Shown here one piece after another: positions 8,321-16,890 of a DNA stretch of 56,130 nucleotides (its first letter is position 1; the number at the start of each line of letters is the position of its first letter). This DNA comes from Methanocellales archaeon. GTDB lineage: Archaea; Halobacteriota; UBA148. The translations under genes were made by a program, and so were the position numbers. The notes beneath the pieces are model-generated. The model was not told the DNA's origin. It did not search any database and saw nothing but the letters and a program-made list of their open reading frames with translations. The DNA lies in contig JASEEV010000006.1 of assembly GCA_030019435.1 (NCBI GenBank), forward strand, positions 1-56,130, given 5' to 3'.

Positions 8321-8611
8321 ATGCTGTTGGATATTCTGAAAAGGAAGCACTTCTGCGATGTTTTTCTGCTGATCAAAGACGAGCCAAAGTCGTTCAATGA
8401 GATACAGAAGAAGTTGAACATGTATCCCGATACCCTAAATCGCCGGATAAAAGAGTTGTTAGGATATGATTTGATAGAATCCGTTGTCATCCAGGTAGAA
8501 GGAAGGGATCGCATCAAATATCAACTCACCCAGAAAGGAAAAGATATCTTACCTGAGATCGAGGAGTTTGTAAGGCTATCCAAAATGATCGAGAATAGAA
8601 TTAAATCATAA
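8321..8611 (+). CDS. HxlR-like winged-helix transcription regulator
   Basis: A 96-residue wHTH protein. It reads ILKRKHFCDVFLLIKDEPKS then FNEIQKKLNMYPDTLNRRIK, a helix-turn-helix, with the wing in IQVEGRDRIKYQLTQKG and a C-terminal helix for dimerisation. Family members are usually local regulators responding to small signals. The TATA box centre at about 8300 lies 21-25 bases before the ATG, so the transcript is probably leaderless. A symmetric site at 8263-8286 lies directly upstream, so control of itself and of the divergent roadblock gene is likely. Confidence 0.85.
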   Translation: MLLDILKRKHFCDVFLLIKDEPKSFNEIQKKLNMYPDTLNRRIKELLGYDLIESVVIQVEGRDRIKYQLTQKGKDILPEIEEFVRLSKMIENRIKS

Positions 8612-8757
8612 AGATTTGTTGTTGTTTTGAATTTTCAAGCGTTTTTCATCATAGTTACTGATAGTACTCGCCATTTGCTCCCTGTCCGCCCATCGATAAC
8701 CAATAAATATATATCCAAGGTGCGATGAAAGTTAGCAAAAAATGAGGAGGTGTAGTA

Positions 8758-8877
8758 ATGCACTGCGATCGTTGCACGAAGTGGATTGACATATTTGAGT
8801 ATCACGGCAACGGAGGACTATGCGACGAGTGCAAACGCCTGATCAGCGAATCGAGTACCTTCGCGGGTTTGGAGTGA
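8758..8877 (+). CDS. 39-residue zinc-finger-like protein
   Basis: A very short gene encoding MHCDRCTKWIDIFEYHGNGG followed by LCDECKRLISESSTFAGLE. Two CxxC pairs (CDRC and CDEC), 20 residues apart, form a likely zinc-binding knuckle. It has an excellent ribosome site (GAGGAGGTG eight bases before the ATG) and a TATA box AATATATAT near 8704, so I am confident it is expressed. Role unknown; such mini-proteins often act as adaptors or regulators. It precedes the minus-strand Zn-ribbon/AbrB cluster in convergent orientation. Confidence 0.8.
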   Translation: MHCDRCTKWIDIFEYHGNGGLCDECKRLISESSTFAGLE

Positions 8878-8940
8878 TATGCTTTTCTGCTGTGCTAAAT
8901 TCCGAGCGGTTTATTTTTCACTATGCTCCTGATAACATCG

Positions 8941-9290
8941 CTACTGTGGCGTTAAAATGATCTCATCACCACGTAGAGAGACCTTAACCTTTGTACCCTT
9001 TTTAAGGTTCAACTCCCTTTGAATTTCTTTTGGTATGTAAAAAGCTAGCTGTCCTCCACTCTTTGTAATTGTTCGAGTTAGAGCTCCAACATCACCATAT
9101 AACCCCAATCTTTCCGCCAGCTCTTGAGCATGCTCAGCTTCTCCAATAGATATCAGCTCAAAACCACATGTCTTACACTTATATCCTCCTACAGGAGGCG
9201 ATCCCTGGGGTAATGGGTATAGAGTATGGACTCGTTCATCTCTAGGTTGCACTTCCTACACCTTGGCACCTCACCCATCTTCTTAGTCAT
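8941..9290 (-). pseudogene. Zn-ribbon/AbrB-type DNA-binding protein, frame disrupted
   Basis: The intact family design is a zinc ribbon followed by an AbrB/SpoVT-type swapped-hairpin domain. Here the first CxxC is in one frame (MGEVPRCRKCNLEMNESILY, preceded by more codons from ATG 9290), while the second CxxC and the rest are in another frame (YPLPQGSPPVGGYKCKTCGF, then the AbrB-like GQLAFYIPKEIQRELNLKKG). Removing two bases near 9218-9228 restores one reading frame joining ILY to PLPQGSPP. So the gene is broken, unless this is a sequencing error or programmed shift. It is third in a minus-strand run after two related genes. Confidence 0.7.
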
Positions 9291-9320
9291 CCTCCCATTC
9301 GTCATGACATGTGGTACTGC

Positions 9321-9662
9321 TCAGTCTGCGCTCACCTTCACCGTGAACTCCGTGCTTGACTTCGGTTCTATCAGCACCTTCTTCCCTTTTTCGATGTGAT
9401 AGTAGTCTCGTAGTAGTGCAGGTATTCGTATTATCTGTGTTTTGCCCAAGGCACCGACTTTGACCTCAAACTCTTTTTCCTTTTTGAGTTTGAGCATGAA
9501 GTTTGCATCCAATGGGTGCAGGATCATGAACCCGCAGTCTGTGCATTTCCATGCTCTGAGTAATAGGTTTCTGTCCCTATATTTCGTTGGCTCGGTTGGC
9601 TTTCTACATTCTGGGCAGTTTGGACCTTTTGATGGCCATTCCATCTCTTCTTCTGTCGACAT
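9321..9662 (-). CDS. Zn-ribbon plus AbrB-type DNA-binding protein
   Basis: A 113-residue protein that appears intact. The N-terminus has CPECRKPT and WKCTDCGF, a four-cysteine zinc ribbon (about residues 16-46); the C-terminus has KVGALGKTQIIRIPALLRDY with the AbrB/SpoVT swapped-hairpin pattern. Such proteins are antitoxins or local repressors in many archaea. I set the start at ATG 9662 because GAGGTGA stands eight bases upstream; an earlier start at 9704 lies inside the preceding gene. That preceding gene is a broken partner ending eight bases before this start, so they were probably an operon. Confidence 0.8.
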   Translation of the reverse strand: MSTEEEMEWPSKGPNCPECRKPTEPTKYRDRNLLLRAWKCTDCGFMILHPLDANFMLKLKKEKEFEVKVGALGKTQIIRIPALLRDYYHIEKGKKVLIEPKSSTEFTVKVSAD

Positions 9663-9669
9663 AATCTTT

Positions 9670-9908
9670 TCACCTCTTTTTTCTTCGCTTGGTTGCTCCA
9701 GCATGGGTGATCAACCACACATGTTCGTTGAGGGATATCGACCAATCCTCCACGACAATTTTCTTTTGGTCTTCGAGCAGTCATCTCCATGCTCTAGTAT
9801 CTCAACTACATCGTGTAGGTCGAGTTTGAGATCACCCAGCTCGTGGTATGCGGTCAGCGAGGGGAGAACGAGCCGTCCTCGCCATTTCGGATAGACCTCA
9901 AACTTCAT
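9670..9908 (-). pseudogene. Toxin-like partner of the Zn-ribbon/AbrB protein, frame disrupted
   Basis: The first part reads MKFEVYPKWRGRLVLPSLTA with HELGDLKLDLHDVVEILEHG after it; the frame then runs into nonsense. In another frame the DNA continues KIVVEDWSISLNEHVWLITH then AGATKRRKKR and stop. The join is near 9757-9763 and appears to have lost about 40 bases as well as frame compared with my memory of related archaeal proteins. I recall relatives only as uncharacterised, sometimes beside AbrB-like genes; a toxin role is inference. AAGGGG lies eight bases before the ATG at 9908. Three TGATATC boxes cover the promoter. Confidence 0.65.
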
Positions 9909-9909
9909 G

Positions 9910-9942
9910 TGATATCCCCTTATGATATCCCTATATGATATC
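9910..9942. promoter_or_regulatory. Three TGATATC boxes at 13-base spacing
   Basis: TGATATC occurs at 9910-9916, 9923-9929 and 9936-9942, an exact 13-base period. Each contains the palindrome GATATC. The array lies between a TATA-like GATACATATAC (minus strand, about 9945-9956) and the start codon at 9908, so it would overlap the transcription start. This is the layout of an autoregulated operator; the AbrB-type protein encoded downstream is the obvious candidate binder. Confidence 0.65.
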
Positions 9943-9990
9943 AATGTATATGTATCTTACGCCTGCTTTAAGAATGGTTGAGATCAGCTC

Positions 9991-10824
9991 TCACTTTTGT
10001 TCTCTCTCCATTTCCCTTTTGTACACTATCGTTCGATACGGAAATGGGATCTCGATGCCCTCTCTGTCGAATCGCTTCTTTATGGACTCACGTATATCGC
10101 AACCAACTTCAAACGCAGTCGACCGATCCTTTAGCCAGAAGGACAATCTGAGATTGACGGCAAAATCACCAAGCTCAGTTACCAGGACCTTTGGCGTCTC
10201 GGTCTTCATCACACCCTTGTGCCTCATTGCCTCTTCTATCATGATCTCCCTTGCCTTATCAATGTCGGAATCATAACTGATGCCAACGTTGACATACCAC
10301 AGCGTCTTTGGATCTGATATGGAAAAATTGATTATGGCCTCCTCACCGATGACCGCATTAGGGATTATCAACCGTCGATTATCCCATGTCTTTATCACAG
10401 TATGCCTCAGAGTGATATCCTCGATCTTGCCATGCTCATCCCGCACCGTCACGTAGTCGCCAACCCTGAAGGGTTGAAAGATCGCAAGGAATATTCCAGA
10501 AACGATATTCGAGAACGCGTTTTGGGCTGCCAAACCGAGTACGATAGCTGCGAAACCAGCGCCTGCGACCAAGGATATCGTAAGCTTCTCAAGCCCAGGA
10601 ATTATCGAGATCAAGACTATGATGCCGATCACGTAGATGAGCGCAACGACAAGCCGTCTGAATACCACATATGTGGTCTCGCTGACCTTTAGCCGACGGC
10701 TTACTCCCTTGAAATATTGTCTCAGGAAAACACCAACGATCCTTGCAACTATCCCAGTCGCAACTAAGATGATAATTGCGAGTACTACGATCTCCATTGG
10801 ACTATTTGGATTCAAAAGCGACAT
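9991..10824 (-). CDS. mscS: MscS-family mechanosensitive channel
   Basis: Small-conductance mechanosensitive channel releasing solutes on hypo-osmotic shock. The 277-residue protein has three N-terminal membrane helices, the last (AGAGFAAIVLGLAAQNAFSN) being the Gly/Ala-rich pore-lining TM3 helix, then the beta domain with FQPFRVGDYVTV and the C-terminal cytoplasmic vestibule. It is the short MscS type. Two starts are possible: ATG 10824 or TTG 10830, the latter better spaced from GGAG. It follows ABCE1 by 40 bases on the same strand, so co-transcription is possible. Confidence 0.93.
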   Translation of the reverse strand: MSLLNPNSPMEIVVLAIIILVATGIVARIVGVFLRQYFKGVSRRLKVSETTYVVFRRLVVALIYVIGIIVLISIIPGLEKLTISLVAGAGFAAIVLGLAAQNAFSNIVSGIFLAIFQPFRVGDYVTVRDEHGKIEDITLRHTVIKTWDNRRLIIPNAVIGEEAIINFSISDPKTLWYVNVGISYDSDIDKAREIMIEEAMRHKGVMKTETPKVLVTELGDFAVNLRLSFWLKDRSTAFEVGCDIRESIKKRFDREGIEIPFPYRTIVYKREMEREQK

Positions 10825-10864
10825 GATCAAGTATTCTCCAGAGCCAGTTTAATTTTTTCGGTTA

Positions 10865-12616
10865 TCACAGCTCCTGATAATAATACTCGCCTTTTGCCTT
10901 TTGCTCCCTGTCCAGCTTCGATCCAAGTTTGTTTACCCTCGGTCTCTTGCTTTCTTCGTCTCGCCTAAATGTGATCTCCACCTTCTTTAGGAAGCAATTC
11001 ATGCCTTCGCGCATTTCAAAGGGACCGAGGGCATTTCCTTTCACGCTAGGTTCGCCCTCAAAGACCATCAACCTATCGCTGAGCAGATCGATCATGTAGA
11101 TGTCATGATCCACTATCATCACGCTGACGTCATTGTTCTCTGCAAATCGACGTATCATCTTGGTCGCCAACGCTCGTTGCTCGACATCTAAGTGCGCACT
11201 TGGCTCGTCCAAGATGTATAGATCCGCCTCCCTGCTCAAACATGCTGCTATTGCCACCCTCTGTAATTCTCCACCGCTTAGATCTGCCATATTCTGATCC
11301 AATAAACGCTCAAGTTGTAGCGGTCTGACGATCTCCGTATTATAGTAGCTGGAGCCGAACCGCTCTGTTATTGAGCGGAGGAATTTGTCGACTCTTATGT
11401 CTCGCTCTCTTTTGATGTACTGTGGCTTGTACGATATCTTTAGGTCCAGGTCTATGCTGCCAACATCTGGTTTGATCAATCCAGCAAGTATTTTAGCGAA
11501 TGTGGTCTTACCAATGGCATTTGGACCTACGATGCCCATGACCTCACCTCTTCGAACCTCCCCTCCCTCTATATCTAGTGTGAACTCGGGATATCTCTTC
11601 ATGAACCCATCAAATTGTGCAAGGACGAAAATCTCCTTTTGTGCCCTTGGTGCATGGACCTCAAATTTGATCTCTTCGGGGCGAATCCTAATATTTTCCT
11701 CTGGTAAAAATCCTCGCAGGTACTCATTGATGCCCACCCTAACTCCTTTTGGATGTGCAATGACACCATATCCTCCAGGAGCTCCATATGCTATATGCAC
11801 CGCATCAGCTAGTAGGTCCAAAATGGCCAGATCATGCTCAACGATCACTACTGTACTCTCCTTGGAGATCTCTCGAATCAGCTTGGCCGCTTTGATGCGC
11901 TGGTGTATGTCCAAGTAAGGTGTGATCTCATCAAAGAAGTAGAAATCCGCATCCTTGCTTATGCACATCGCGATGGCAACCCTCTGCAGTTCTCCTCCGC
12001 TGAGGTCAGCAACCCTCCTGTCTAGTATGTGATCGATGTCCAGCCTAGATGCCAACTCGTTTACCTCTCGCTCATCTGGGAACAACTCATGGACATCGCC
12101 ACCCATACTTGCAATCAGATCGATGTGCTGTGGTTTTTGCGCAACTCGAATCTCGCCTCTGGAAATCCTTCGCATGTATTCTTGTAGTTCTGATCCTCTG
12201 TAGTGGGAGATGATCTCATCCCATGGGGGATTCTCCCCTCCCAAATTTGGTTTTAGATCCCCAGCTAATATCCGTATGGCAGTGGTTTTTCCGATCCCAT
12301 TTTGACCTAATATGCCGGTGACCCTCCCCTCTTGTGGTATGGGTAGCCCATATAGGGCGAAACCATTTGCTCCATATCTATGCGTTTCCCTTTCCCTAAG
12401 CTCCTCTGACAGTTGGATGATCATGATTGCATCGAACGGACACTTCTTGATGCATATGCCACATCCAACGCACAGTTCCTCGGAAATCACTGGTTTTCTG
12501 TCATTGCCTATGATTACGGTCTCATCCCCCGTCCGCACCTTGGGGCAAAATCTCTGACATTCGTAGGTGCATTTTCGAGGTTGACATCGATCTTTGTCTA
12601 TAATTGCAATTCTCAT
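10865..12616 (-). CDS. abce1: ABCE1/Rli1 ribosome recycling ATPase
   Basis: Splits ribosomal subunits after termination or rescue, acting with pelota/aRF1. N-terminal Fe-S domain has two 4Fe-4S clusters (CQPRKCTYECQRFCP, residues 11-25; CVGCGICIKKCP, 49-60). Two ATP-binding cassettes follow: Walker A GQNGIGKTT at about 104-112 and GPNAIGKTT in the second, each with LSGGELQR. Length from ATG 12616 is 583 residues, normal for the family. The open frame extends upstream but homologues begin MRIAI, and the EMC6-like gene ends at 12631. Pelota is encoded 4 kb away in the same window. Confidence 0.96.
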   Translation of the reverse strand: MRIAIIDKDRCQPRKCTYECQRFCPKVRTGDETVIIGNDRKPVISEELCVGCGICIKKCPFDAIMIIQLSEELRERETHRYGANGFALYGLPIPQEGRVTGILGQNGIGKTTAIRILAGDLKPNLGGENPPWDEIISHYRGSELQEYMRRISRGEIRVAQKPQHIDLIASMGGDVHELFPDEREVNELASRLDIDHILDRRVADLSGGELQRVAIAMCISKDADFYFFDEITPYLDIHQRIKAAKLIREISKESTVVIVEHDLAILDLLADAVHIAYGAPGGYGVIAHPKGVRVGINEYLRGFLPEENIRIRPEEIKFEVHAPRAQKEIFVLAQFDGFMKRYPEFTLDIEGGEVRRGEVMGIVGPNAIGKTTFAKILAGLIKPDVGSIDLDLKISYKPQYIKRERDIRVDKFLRSITERFGSSYYNTEIVRPLQLERLLDQNMADLSGGELQRVAIAACLSREADLYILDEPSAHLDVEQRALATKMIRRFAENNDVSVMIVDHDIYMIDLLSDRLMVFEGEPSVKGNALGPFEMREGMNCFLKKVEITFRRDEESKRPRVNKLGSKLDREQKAKGEYYYQEL

Positions 12617-12630
12617 GGACATCCCAAGAA

Positions 12631-12948
12631 TCAGTTTAGCAGGAGGGTCCAGCTTACCAACCAAAATGATAAGGTCATAAATCCTATATAGAGCCAATCC
12701 TTTGCCTTAAGCTCCCCAGTCACGTTAATCGACGGATAGATGTACTTTTGGACCAATATCGCAAAAACTAGGACGGTAAACCCAAACCCAGCTCTAGCCT
12801 GCGCTTCACCAGCCAGATAAAATGATGTGATGCCGGCAATAATTCCGAAGATGCCTGATACGACCGTTTTCTTGATGCCATCGATATGTTCTTTCTTTCT
12901 CTCTTCTTCGGTCTTCTCTGGTATTTTTGGAAAATCTGCTTTGCTCAC
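12631..12948 (-). CDS. EMC6-like small membrane protein
   Basis: A 105-residue protein: charged N-terminus with EKTEEERKKEHIDGIKKTVV, then three hydrophobic helices, the last pair around KDWLYIGFMTLSFWLVSWTL. This pattern matches archaeal EMC6-like proteins often found near ABCE1. Eukaryotic EMC6 is part of a membrane-protein insertase; the archaeal function is not established. Its stop is 15 bases before the ABCE1 start, so they form an operon, reading away from the NFACT gene. Confidence 0.7.
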   Translation of the reverse strand: MSKADFPKIPEKTEEERKKEHIDGIKKTVVSGIFGIIAGITSFYLAGEAQARAGFGFTVLVFAILVQKYIYPSINVTGELKAKDWLYIGFMTLSFWLVSWTLLLN

Positions 12949-13023
12949 GCTGGACCTCCATCTATGTTGCTAAGACTTATGTTAACTTTTACGCTTATAT
13001 AATGTGTCCATAATTGAGGCACC

Positions 13024-14952
13024 ATGAAAGACAAAATGACGAGCGTGGATGTAGCAGTTGCTGCAGCAGAGCTGCAGATGCTGGTCGACGCAAAATTGGA
13101 CAAGGCATATCAATACGAAGATGAGATTCGGCTAAAGGCGTACGTCGCTAGGGAGCGCCATGACTTATTGATAGAGGCTGGTAAGCGGATACACCTGACC
13201 AAATATCCACGCCCCAGTCCGAGGATCGCGCCAAGCTACTCAATGTTACTCAGAAAGCACTTGATGGGCGGGCGAATCACATCGATAGAGCAGTATGATT
13301 TCGACCGAATCATCGAAATACATGTCCAACGAGGTGACATGAAAAGAATACTCATAGCAGAGTTGCTTCCCAGGGGCAATATAATACTGCTAAGCGAGGA
13401 TCGGAAGATCATACTACCCCTGAGGACGATGAGTTTACGCGATAGGAAGGTTCGGCGAGGTGAGCAATATACGTTTCCACCACCCCAGAAGAATCCGATC
13501 GATATAACGGAAAGCGAGCTGCAAGCTTTGTTTGAGGGATCTGATAAAAGTGTGGTCAGGATGCTTGCATCTAGGCTAAACATGGGAGGGCTCTATGCAG
13601 AGGAAGTGTGCATTAGGGCAAAAGTGGACAAAAATACGCCAGCTAGAGGTCTCTCATGCGCTCAACTGGGGGCAATTTACAATGCGCTACGCGAATTATT
13701 TGAGCCGATCCCCTCTGGCAAATTAAGTCCACACATAGTCCTTGCAAACGGAGAAGAAGTCGATGTACTCCCATTTGAGTTGTGCAGGTATGAGGGACAT
13801 GAGAAAGTATACTTTGGCTCTTTTAATGAAGCGTTGGATGAGTTCTTTTCTCGAAAGGCGATCCAAGAGGCCAAGCAAATCAAAGATGAGAAATTGTGCA
13901 CGTTGGAGCGAATGTTATATCAGCAAGAGCATGCGATCGAAAAATTCAAACGAGAAGAGAAGGAGTGCATAAAAAAAGCCGAAGCGATCTATGCCCAATA
14001 CCAATACATAGAGAGAATTTTTAAGCTCATTCACGATGCCAGAGAACAAGGTCCCTCTTGGAAAGAGGTCAAGGCTACAATAGAGGAGGTCGATGAGAGC
14101 GCTGGCATTCTGACGATCAGGTTGGATGGGATGCGCATCGATCTGGACATGAAACTGGGCATCCCGCAAAATGCCCAAAGATACTATCAGCGAGCTAAGA
14201 GAATCAGAAAAAAGCTTGAAGGTGCTCAAAGAGCGTTAGAGCAAACAAAAAAGGAGATTGAGCAAGCAAGAGCACGTGAAATCGAGCCCGAGCATGCACC
14301 TCAGCGAAGAATTCGCCAGAGAAAACACTGGTATGACCGATTTAGGCATTTCATATCTTCAGATGGATTTCTCGTCATCGGAGGACGAGACGCTAGCATG
14401 AATGAGGAGATCGTCAAAAAGCATATGGAAGCCAGCGACATATTCTTCCATACGCAAGCACGTGGCGCACCTGCTGTCATCATCAAGGCAGAACGCAAGA
14501 AGGTTCCTAGCTCGACGCTCGTAGAAGCAACTCAATTCGCCATCTCTTATTCTAGCGTCTGGAGAGCTGGACACTATGAGGGAGACTGTTACTGGGTTCA
14601 TCCAGAACAGGTTTCAAAGTCCACTAGAGCAGGGGAATATCTGCCAAAAGGAAGTTTTGTCATCAAGGGAAAAAGAAACTATCTCAAAGCACCGGTTGGA
14701 ATAGCGATTGGCATCGAGATAAATGATGAGACAAGGGTGATAGGCGGGCCTCCTAGTGCAATCAAGCAGAGGGCGAAGTACATCATAGAAATAGAGCCAG
14801 GGGAAAAGACGCAAAATCAGGTTGCGAAGGAGATATCAAAGATATTTTTGCAAGAGGCAGATGACGCAGATCAACTGCTAATCAAATCCATAGCATCCCC
14901 TGATTGCATCTCGAAATTCCTCCCTCCAGGAAACTCGAGGATCAAGATTTAG
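13024..14952 (+). CDS. rqcH: NFACT-family protein (Rqc2/RqcH-like)
   Basis: Binds the 50S subunit with peptidyl-tRNA and takes part in ribosome quality control. The 642-residue protein has NFACT-N (start to about 200, with DVAVAAAELQMLVDAKLDKA), a helical coiled-coil middle (about 290-430), and the NFACT-R domain with FISSDGFLVIGGRDASMNEE near 445-465, including the family's conserved DR-type loop GGRDA. A TATA box (CTTATATAAT, near 12994) and GAGG ribosome site precede the ATG. Together with ABCE1 and pelota it makes this region rich in ribosome rescue factors. An MFS gene follows after seven bases. Confidence 0.93.
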   Translation: MKDKMTSVDVAVAAAELQMLVDAKLDKAYQYEDEIRLKAYVARERHDLLIEAGKRIHLTKYPRPSPRIAPSYSMLLRKHLMGGRITSIEQYDFDRIIEIHVQRGDMKRILIAELLPRGNIILLSEDRKIILPLRTMSLRDRKVRRGEQYTFPPPQKNPIDITESELQALFEGSDKSVVRMLASRLNMGGLYAEEVCIRAKVDKNTPARGLSCAQLGAIYNALRELFEPIPSGKLSPHIVLANGEEVDVLPFELCRYEGHEKVYFGSFNEALDEFFSRKAIQEAKQIKDEKLCTLERMLYQQEHAIEKFKREEKECIKKAEAIYAQYQYIERIFKLIHDAREQGPSWKEVKATIEEVDESAGILTIRLDGMRIDLDMKLGIPQNAQRYYQRAKRIRKKLEGAQRALEQTKKEIEQARAREIEPEHAPQRRIRQRKHWYDRFRHFISSDGFLVIGGRDASMNEEIVKKHMEASDIFFHTQARGAPAVIIKAERKKVPSSTLVEATQFAISYSSVWRAGHYEGDCYWVHPEQVSKSTRAGEYLPKGSFVIKGKRNYLKAPVGIAIGIEINDETRVIGGPPSAIKQRAKYIIEIEPGEKTQNQVAKEISKIFLQEADDADQLLIKSIASPDCISKFLPPGNSRIKI

Positions 14953-14959
14953 GTGGTGC

Positions 14960-16129
14960 ATGAAAAAAAGGTTCTTACAGGGAGTCAGCATCAATGTCAT
15001 CATATTGGGCATAGTCAGCTTTCTAGGAGATACGAGCAGTGAAATGATCATGCCCCTCCTCCCGATGTTCATAGTTGCCCTTGGTGGTGCTGGGCTGATC
15101 GTTGGTTTGATTGGTGGCTTGGGAGATAGCATAGCGAGCATACTAACGGTGTTTTCCGGCTATTGGTCTGATAAATTTGGAAAAAGAAAGCCATTTGTCT
15201 TTTCTGGTTATGCGATATCTGCCACATCAAAAATGCTCCTTGCATTCTCTCTCATATGGCAACATGTCTTTGTACTTAGGTCTTTAGAAAGAGCTGGTAA
15301 GGGGCTGAGAACAGCGCCAAGAGATGCAATCATTGCAGATTCAGCCCTAGCAAGGGGCAAGGCATTTGGCATCCATAGAGCCATGGATACAGGTGGCGCA
15401 ATTCTCGGTTCTATACTTGCTTTTGCTCTCTTCTGGTTTTTTAATCTTGACTTTAGGACGATATTCCTCATCGCCGCTGCTATAGCATTTCTTGCCCTCG
15501 CTCCGCTCCTGTTTGTAAAAGAACGAAAAAGGGAAGGGGGCATACAATCTATGAAGATCAGTTTCAAAGAATTGCCGAGATCGTTCCGTTTGTTTGTCAT
15601 CATAGCCATGATATTTGCACTCGGCAACTTCTCATACATGTTTTTCATATTAAGGGCACAACAATTTTTCCAGGCAAGAATGTCGGTAGCTCTGCCCATT
15701 CTTTTGTACGTATGGTTCAACATCATCTACACGACATTTTCGATCCCAAGCGGTGCACTCTCCGATAGGGTTGGGAGAAAAAACGTTCTTACTCTGGGCT
15801 ACTCATTATTTGGAGTGACTTGTATGGGCTTTGCCCTATCACCATCGTTGCTTTCGCTCATCGCTCTCTTTGGGCTCTACGGTCTGGTCTACGCATTAGT
15901 TGATGGAAACCAGCGAGCCTTTGCATCGGATTTTGTCGCAGAAGAGTTGAGGGGAACTGCATTGGGTACGTTTCACGCAGCCATCGGTCTAGCAACCTTG
16001 CCAGCTTCTTTGATCGCAGGCTTGTTATGGGATTTTGTCGGGTCAACAGCACCGTTTTACTATGGCTGTGTTTTATCCCTTGTGAGCACTGGCCTGTTCG
16101 TCGTATTCGTCAAGGGAAGTCAGTCCTAA
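14960..16129 (+). CDS. Major facilitator superfamily transporter
   Basis: A 389-residue membrane protein with about 12 hydrophobic helices. The loop DKFGKRKPF after helix 2 and its counterpart DRVGRKNVLT after helix 8 are MFS motif A, and FLGDTSSEMIMPLLP matches a common prokaryotic MFS subfamily opening. Substrate is not evident. AGGTGG precedes the ATG and only seven bases separate it from NFACT, so they are co-transcribed. Its stop overlaps the end of a convergent wHTH gene by four bases. Confidence 0.9.
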   Translation: MKKRFLQGVSINVIILGIVSFLGDTSSEMIMPLLPMFIVALGGAGLIVGLIGGLGDSIASILTVFSGYWSDKFGKRKPFVFSGYAISATSKMLLAFSLIWQHVFVLRSLERAGKGLRTAPRDAIIADSALARGKAFGIHRAMDTGGAILGSILAFALFWFFNLDFRTIFLIAAAIAFLALAPLLFVKERKREGGIQSMKISFKELPRSFRLFVIIAMIFALGNFSYMFFILRAQQFFQARMSVALPILLYVWFNIIYTTFSIPSGALSDRVGRKNVLTLGYSLFGVTCMGFALSPSLLSLIALFGLYGLVYALVDGNQRAFASDFVAEELRGTALGTFHAAIGLATLPASLIAGLLWDFVGSTAPFYYGCVLSLVSTGLFVVFVKGSQS

Positions 16130-16461
16130 CCATGCGCAGGGACTTTCTCAGCTTCTACTTCTTTTAGCTCTTCTCGATTCTGCAGCTCGATCTCGATCTC
16201 AGCCATCTCGAGCTGGAACTTCTTGAGCGCTTTCAACGCAGGGGAGTCCATGTTCACCGTATATAAAATCGTTTTTCCGATCTGGTATGTCGGCTTGACG
16301 ATCTGGTAGCGCTCCAAAACATCCCAGAACTTATACAGCGTTGCGCGTCCGATCTCTGCACAATCCGCAATCTCGGTCTTGGTGTATTGTATGCGCGGGT
16401 GTGTGATCAAGAGATCGATCACTTTTACCTGTGGATATTCACCAAATATTTCCGTCAGCAT
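16126..16461 (-). CDS. Winged-helix transcription regulator
   Basis: A 111-residue wHTH protein. The DNA-binding part is YTKTEIADCAEIGRATLYKF (about residues 26-45) followed by a wing in QIGKTILYTV; the C-terminus is an acidic helix rich in Glu, suitable for dimerisation. A TATA-like TTTATACAAG lies upstream near 16492-16500. It shares its upstream region with a divergent wHTH-type gene at 16566. Target genes unknown. Confidence 0.82.
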   Translation of the reverse strand: MLTEIFGEYPQVKVIDLLITHPRIQYTKTEIADCAEIGRATLYKFWDVLERYQIVKPTYQIGKTILYTVNMDSPALKALKKFQLEMAEIEIELQNREELKEVEAEKVPAHG

Positions 16462-16565
16462 TTTACATCGTGTATTTGTTTAAAACGTGCTTGTATAAAT
16501 AAGTTACGTCGTTATCTTCTACGATGGAAAAGTATAAATTCTAGGCAATCCACAGAGATACAAGC

Positions 16566-16817
16566 ATGTACACTGATATAGAAAAAGCGATTCTTGATAA
16601 ATTGCTTTCGCATGGTTATGTCGGCAGGAAGCACACACCAGAAGACAACATTCCAAAGGGCTTCCCAAAGCATATGTACGAAGAGGTCAGAAAGGCGCTA
16701 AAAAGCCTTGTGCGAGAGGGATTGGTCCTTCAGCATCCAACCGCTCATGGAATGGACGTCGCGCTTAACAAAGAGCGGACAAGTGAAATCAAGGAGATAC
16801 TAGGGGTTGACTGGTGA
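16566..16817 (+). CDS. Small archaeal wHTH-like protein upstream of pelota
   Basis: An 83-residue protein with helices then a short wing: HMYEEVRKALKSLVREGLVL and a preceding GYVGRKHTPEDNIPKGFPKH. The fold looks like a winged helix. Proteins of this size and pattern occur next to archaeal DNA-repair or translation genes, but I know no established function. A TATA box AAGTATAAAT near 16529-16538 puts the transcript start close to the ATG. It ends 73 bases before the preferred pelota start. Confidence 0.7.
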   Translation: MYTDIEKAILDKLLSHGYVGRKHTPEDNIPKGFPKHMYEEVRKALKSLVREGLVLQHPTAHGMDVALNKERTSEIKEILGVDW

Positions 16818-16890
16818 AACTAGCACTCATTTTTCATCACTAAAGATAAATCGATACCATTATCTGCCATTATCACTGAGCTACAGATAT

